Part shown: piece by piece, positions 4,732 through 7,268 of the stretch
How positions within the stretch are numbered: position 1 is the first letter of the stretch
Layout of the letters: every line of letters starts with the position of its first letter
DNA from: an uncultured Prevotella sp.
GTDB taxonomy: Bacteria > Bacteroidota > Bacteroidia > Bacteroidales > Bacteroidaceae
Reading direction: 5' to 3'
DNA: 7,268 bases
Assembly (NCBI GenBank): GCA_900542795.1
Contig: UQPD01000135.1
Span: 1 to 7,268, forward strand
Translations under genes and position numbers: made by a program
Notes under the pieces: generated by a model
What the model was told of the DNA's origin: nothing
Database searches by the model: none
The model's input: only the letters and a program-made list of their open reading frames with translations

Positions 4732-7200
4732 CTACTTGCTCAGATCATTCCACCAAGCAGGATTGTTCTGTAAATACTTAGCAAACCATGCGTAGATAAC
4801 GTTGAGCCAGGCCAAGCGTTTGTGATAGTCCACCACTACGTGGTTTTCACCTTCAACTTGCACGTAAGCAACATCGCGCCCCAAAATCTTCAATGCGTTA
4901 TAAAGTTGCTGACTTTCGTTGGTAGGTACGTTGGTGTCAACTGTGCCATGCAATAGGAGCAAGGGCGTGTGAATTTTATCGGCATTAAAGAGCGGTGACT
5001 GCTTTACATATAAGTTGGGATTGTTCCAAGGGAAACTACCATATTGAGCCGTTTCACCATAAGAATAGCCCCAATAGCCACCACCCCAATAACTGGTAAT
5101 GTTGCTAATACCAGCGTGCGAAATGGCAGCAGCAAAAATGTCGGTACGTGTTTGTAAGTATTCCGTCATAAAGCCACCGTATGATGCGCCAATGCAACCA
5201 ATGTGTTTGCTATCAACAAAGTCATGAGCCTTGCAGAACTCCTTCACACCTTGAATAATATCATCGCCCGATTCATGTCCCCAAGTGTTAACGTGGCGTG
5301 CAGCAAACTCTTGTCCATAAGCTGTTGTTCCGCTTGGATTAAGCACATACACAACATATCCTTGTGCAGCGAAAGTTTGGAAAGGATACCACGACTCCAA
5401 CATGTTGCTTGAAGGCGAGCAACCTCCATAATAATACACAATCATAGGATATTTTTTGCTCTTGTCAAAGTTGGGCGGTAACAGATAGAAACCATCAATA
5501 GAGTCGCCACGTGTTGCCTTAAATTGCCAACTTGTGCTCGGTGCAATAGCCACATCCTTATAGAGTTCATCAAAGTTGATGGTGCCTATGTGTTTTGCAG
5601 TAGGCTTTTCTTTATTGAGTACACAGGTGTACATGTCACGAGCACGCTGCGGACTTTGACCAAAGAACACTGCACGGGGAGCTGACTTAGAGGCTGTAGC
5701 CACGCTAAAGTCTTGTACATAAGTGGTAGGCAATTTGTAGCTAACCACTTGCAGTGTTTTAGGGTTAAGTTGGAACAGTCCATGTCCCATGCGGTCGTCT
5801 GCCGTGAAGTAAATCATGCCATTGCCCCACGACCATTCATAGCTACCAACTGAAGGATTAAAATGGCGTAAAGCAGGACGTGTTGTTTGGGTGGCAATGT
5901 CGTAAATGTACAAACGGTTGTCGAAGCCTTGGGGTATTTGACCAGTTTTCACCTCGCTACCAATACCAGCAAACGATGCAGGGGTAGCAGAGATAAGAAG
6001 TTGCTTGGCATCGGGCGAGAAACGAGCACTGTTAATGAAAGTAGTGTCAGCAAGTAGCGTGTCTGTTTTACCAGTAAAGGCATCCATACGCACAAATGTA
6101 GTGCGACCAATGGGCAATTTGCTAACATCCGTTCGACCATATTGCAAAAGCAACTGGCGCCCGTCCATTGAAATATCAGCCAATCCAACGCTTGCCGAAC
6201 CAAAAGTAAGACGCTGACAAATACCTGTTTTAAGGTCGTAGCGCCAAAGGCTATTGCGATTTCTCCAACCAGGTTGGCGATCGTCAGGTTGTTGAATAAA
6301 CTTCAGTCCATTCTTTGACGGATTACCTTCCTCTGTTCTGTCAATTATCAAGTAATCTTCGTTGGGCGAGATGCTGAAGTTACCATCGGGAATATTCACT
6401 GCCAACACCTTTTCTTGTCCGTTTTCGGGAGTAAACGCTACCAACTCTTTTCCTTTTCCGCTTGGACGTGTGTAGTAGAGCACATCGCGACTGCCACGCA
6501 ACCAGCGCAGGTTAACATATTCGTTGCGGTGAAGTAACTCGCGACCACTGTTCATTTCGGTTAAGATAGTAGTATATTGGTTAGAGCCATCTTTGCGTGT
6601 GTAATAGCTCACCGTTACTAAGTATTTTCCCGAAGGTGAAAGCGCTACACTGCGATAATGGTCACCCCAAGTTTGTTGTCCTATGGTAAAGGGACGTTTT
6701 CCCACTGCGTTTACTTGCAAATCTCCCAAATTCTCACCGATAACTTTCACATCAAACGAGTCTTTATTCGTTTTTTGAGTGAGTACTTGCAGTGTAATAT
6801 CAGTTCTGCCTGGCACCAAATCAAGCTGTGCACCACTGGGGTTACCGTTTACATACATTTTGTAGTTCTGCAAGCCTTTAACCTCTACACGAGCTTTTGT
6901 GTAACGCGAAGCCTGCACATTAAAGTGTAGTAAACGCATAGCTGGCAGACTGTCAGGACCAGCTACGAGAAGTTTTTCGCCATGTTTTAGGGTGATGGCA
7001 TTGGGGCTTACAGCGCGTTGAGCAAGGGCTTTATTGCGATCGAGCACTTCGTTGAGGTCGAAAGCAGCCCCTTTCATGTTGAGTGAATCTGTTTGATAAG
7101 GTTTTTGAATAGGGTAGGGACCTTCCATCTTCGCCGTGTTTACCACCAAAGTGTCGGTGGGGGCATAAGAGGTTAGAGAAAGAAGTAGAGGTAAAAACAT
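4732..7200 (-). CDS. Exported S9-family serine peptidase (prolyl oligopeptidase / dipeptidyl-peptidase type)
   Basis: An 822-residue S9 serine peptidase that probably removes dipeptides or cleaves short peptides in the periplasm or at the cell surface. Residues 1-13 form a short hydrophobic signal (FLPLLLSL, then SYA before PTD). Residues about 20-165 form an extra beta-rich N-terminal domain, about 175-545 a beta-propeller with repeated strands such as LSPSGKYLVTV and FSPDAKQLLIS, and about 560-815 an alpha/beta-hydrolase domain. The catalytic triad is S673 in GASYGG (671-676), D755 in HGTVDT and H787 in GENH; Y591 in YYGG is the likely oxyanion tyrosine. All key residues are present, so it should be active. 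The double-Glu motif of true DPP IV was not identified, so the exact specificity is open. The ATG at 7200 is the first after an in-frame TAA at 7213-7215. The signal has no lysine or arginine before its hydrophobic core, which is unusual. It is followed by its own terminator and appears monocistronic; the promoter is beyond or within the truncated right end. Confidence 0.9.
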   Translation of the reverse strand: MFLPLLLSLTSYAPTDTLVVNTAKMEGPYPIQKPYQTDSLNMKGAAFDLNEVLDRNKALAQRAVSPNAITLKHGEKLLVAGPDSLPAMRLLHFNVQASRYTKARVEVKGLQNYKMYVNGNPSGAQLDLVPGRTDITLQVLTQKTNKDSFDVKVIGENLGDLQVNAVGKRPFTIGQQTWGDHYRSVALSPSGKYLVTVSYYTRKDGSNQYTTILTEMNSGRELLHRNEYVNLRWLRGSRDVLYYTRPSGKGKELVAFTPENGQEKVLAVNIPDGNFSISPNEDYLIIDRTEEGNPSKNGLKFIQQPDDRQPGWRNRNSLWRYDLKTGICQRLTFGSASVGLADISMDGRQLLLQYGRTDVSKLPIGRTTFVRMDAFTGKTDTLLADTTFINSARFSPDAKQLLISATPASFAGIGSEVKTGQIPQGFDNRLYIYDIATQTTRPALRHFNPSVGSYEWSWGNGMIYFTADDRMGHGLFQLNPKTLQVVSYKLPTTYVQDFSVATASKSAPRAVFFGQSPQRARDMYTCVLNKEKPTAKHIGTINFDELYKDVAIAPSTSWQFKATRGDSIDGFYLLPPNFDKSKKYPMIVYYYGGCSPSSNMLESWYPFQTFAAQGYVVYVLNPSGTTAYGQEFAARHVNTWGHESGDDIIQGVKEFCKAHDFVDSKHIGCIGASYGGFMTEYLQTRTDIFAAAISHAGISNITSYWGGGYWGYSYGETAQYGSFPWNNPNLYVKQSPLFNADKIHTPLLLLHGTVDTNVPTNESQQLYNALKILGRDVAYVQVEGENHVVVDYHKRLAWLNVIYAWFAKYLQNNPAWWNDLSK

Positions 7201-7232
7201 AAGTATTAAGTATTAAGTAATAAGTATTAAGT
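7200..7232. repeat. Tandem heptanucleotide repeat (TTAAGTA) next to the peptidase start
   Basis: The plus strand reads TTAAGTA at 7206-7212 and 7213-7219, ATAAGTA at 7220-7226, then partial units at 7200-7205 and 7227-7232, about 4.6 units of period 7. It abuts the peptidase start codon and runs into the adapter, so its full length is unknown. No TAnnTTTG element is visible in it. Confidence 0.85.
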
Positions 7233-7268
7233 CTGTCTCTTATACACATCTGACGCTGCCGACGATCT
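7233..7268 (+). other. Nextera i5-side sequencing adapter (not genomic)
   Basis: Positions 7233-7251 are the Tn5 mosaic end CTGTCTCTTATACACATCT and 7252-7265 (GACGCTGCCGACGA) continue the Nextera read-1 adapter without a mismatch. The last three bases, TCT, occupy the start of the i5 index. The true genomic end is 7232. Confidence 0.98.

Noticed and set aside
7031..7249. 72-codon minus-strand ORF starting MCIRDR
   Set aside because: Its start lies in the right adapter and the rest overlaps the peptidase gene in another frame.

Overview
The window is a 7.2 kb stretch of a Bacteroidota genome, most likely order Bacteroidales and plausibly Prevotella-like. Three things point there: promoter elements of the TAnnTTTG type sit directly ahead of genes, starts lack Shine-Dalgarno sites, and the proteins (a TamL-type lipoprotein of the Omp85 family, an S9 serine peptidase of about 820 residues) are typical of that group. 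Species assignment is inference. Both ends are not genomic: 1-53 is a Nextera i7-side adapter with its index and 7233-7268 is the i5-side adapter, so real sequence runs from about 54 to 7232.

Layout. A 64-nt imperfect hairpin (65-128) and a -7 promoter element (172-179) precede a plus-strand gene (184-1173) for a HisC-family aminotransferase-like protein. It converges on a minus-strand pair across a gap of 85 bp filled by a perfect 16-bp stem, read as a terminator for both directions. The pair, transcribed right to left, is a TamL-type outer-membrane lipoprotein (4466 to 2082) followed 10 nt later by a WalJ/YycJ-type metallo-beta-lactamase-fold hydrolase (2071 to 1259). The 265-bp gap at 4467-4731 holds the tamL promoter, two and a partial third copy of a hairpin-forming repeat, and the terminator of the next gene. 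That gene, also on the minus strand (7200 to 4732), encodes an exported S9-family serine peptidase. A heptanucleotide tandem repeat lies directly ahead of its start codon and runs into the right adapter.

How the genes work together. Only tamL and the hydrolase look co-transcribed; the peptidase has its own terminator and the HisC-like gene is on the other strand. No mobile element, CRISPR array, tRNA or rRNA is visible, and I see no dedicated multi-gene novel system. The most unusual observation is that the HisC-like protein keeps the family's N-terminal motifs but has histidine where the PLP-binding lysine should be, and has lost further conserved residues, so it is probably a pseudoenzyme or an enzyme with altered chemistry. 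The second is the repeat array, whose first copy supplies the -33 element of the tamL promoter and whose partial third copy supplies the U-tract of the peptidase terminator.
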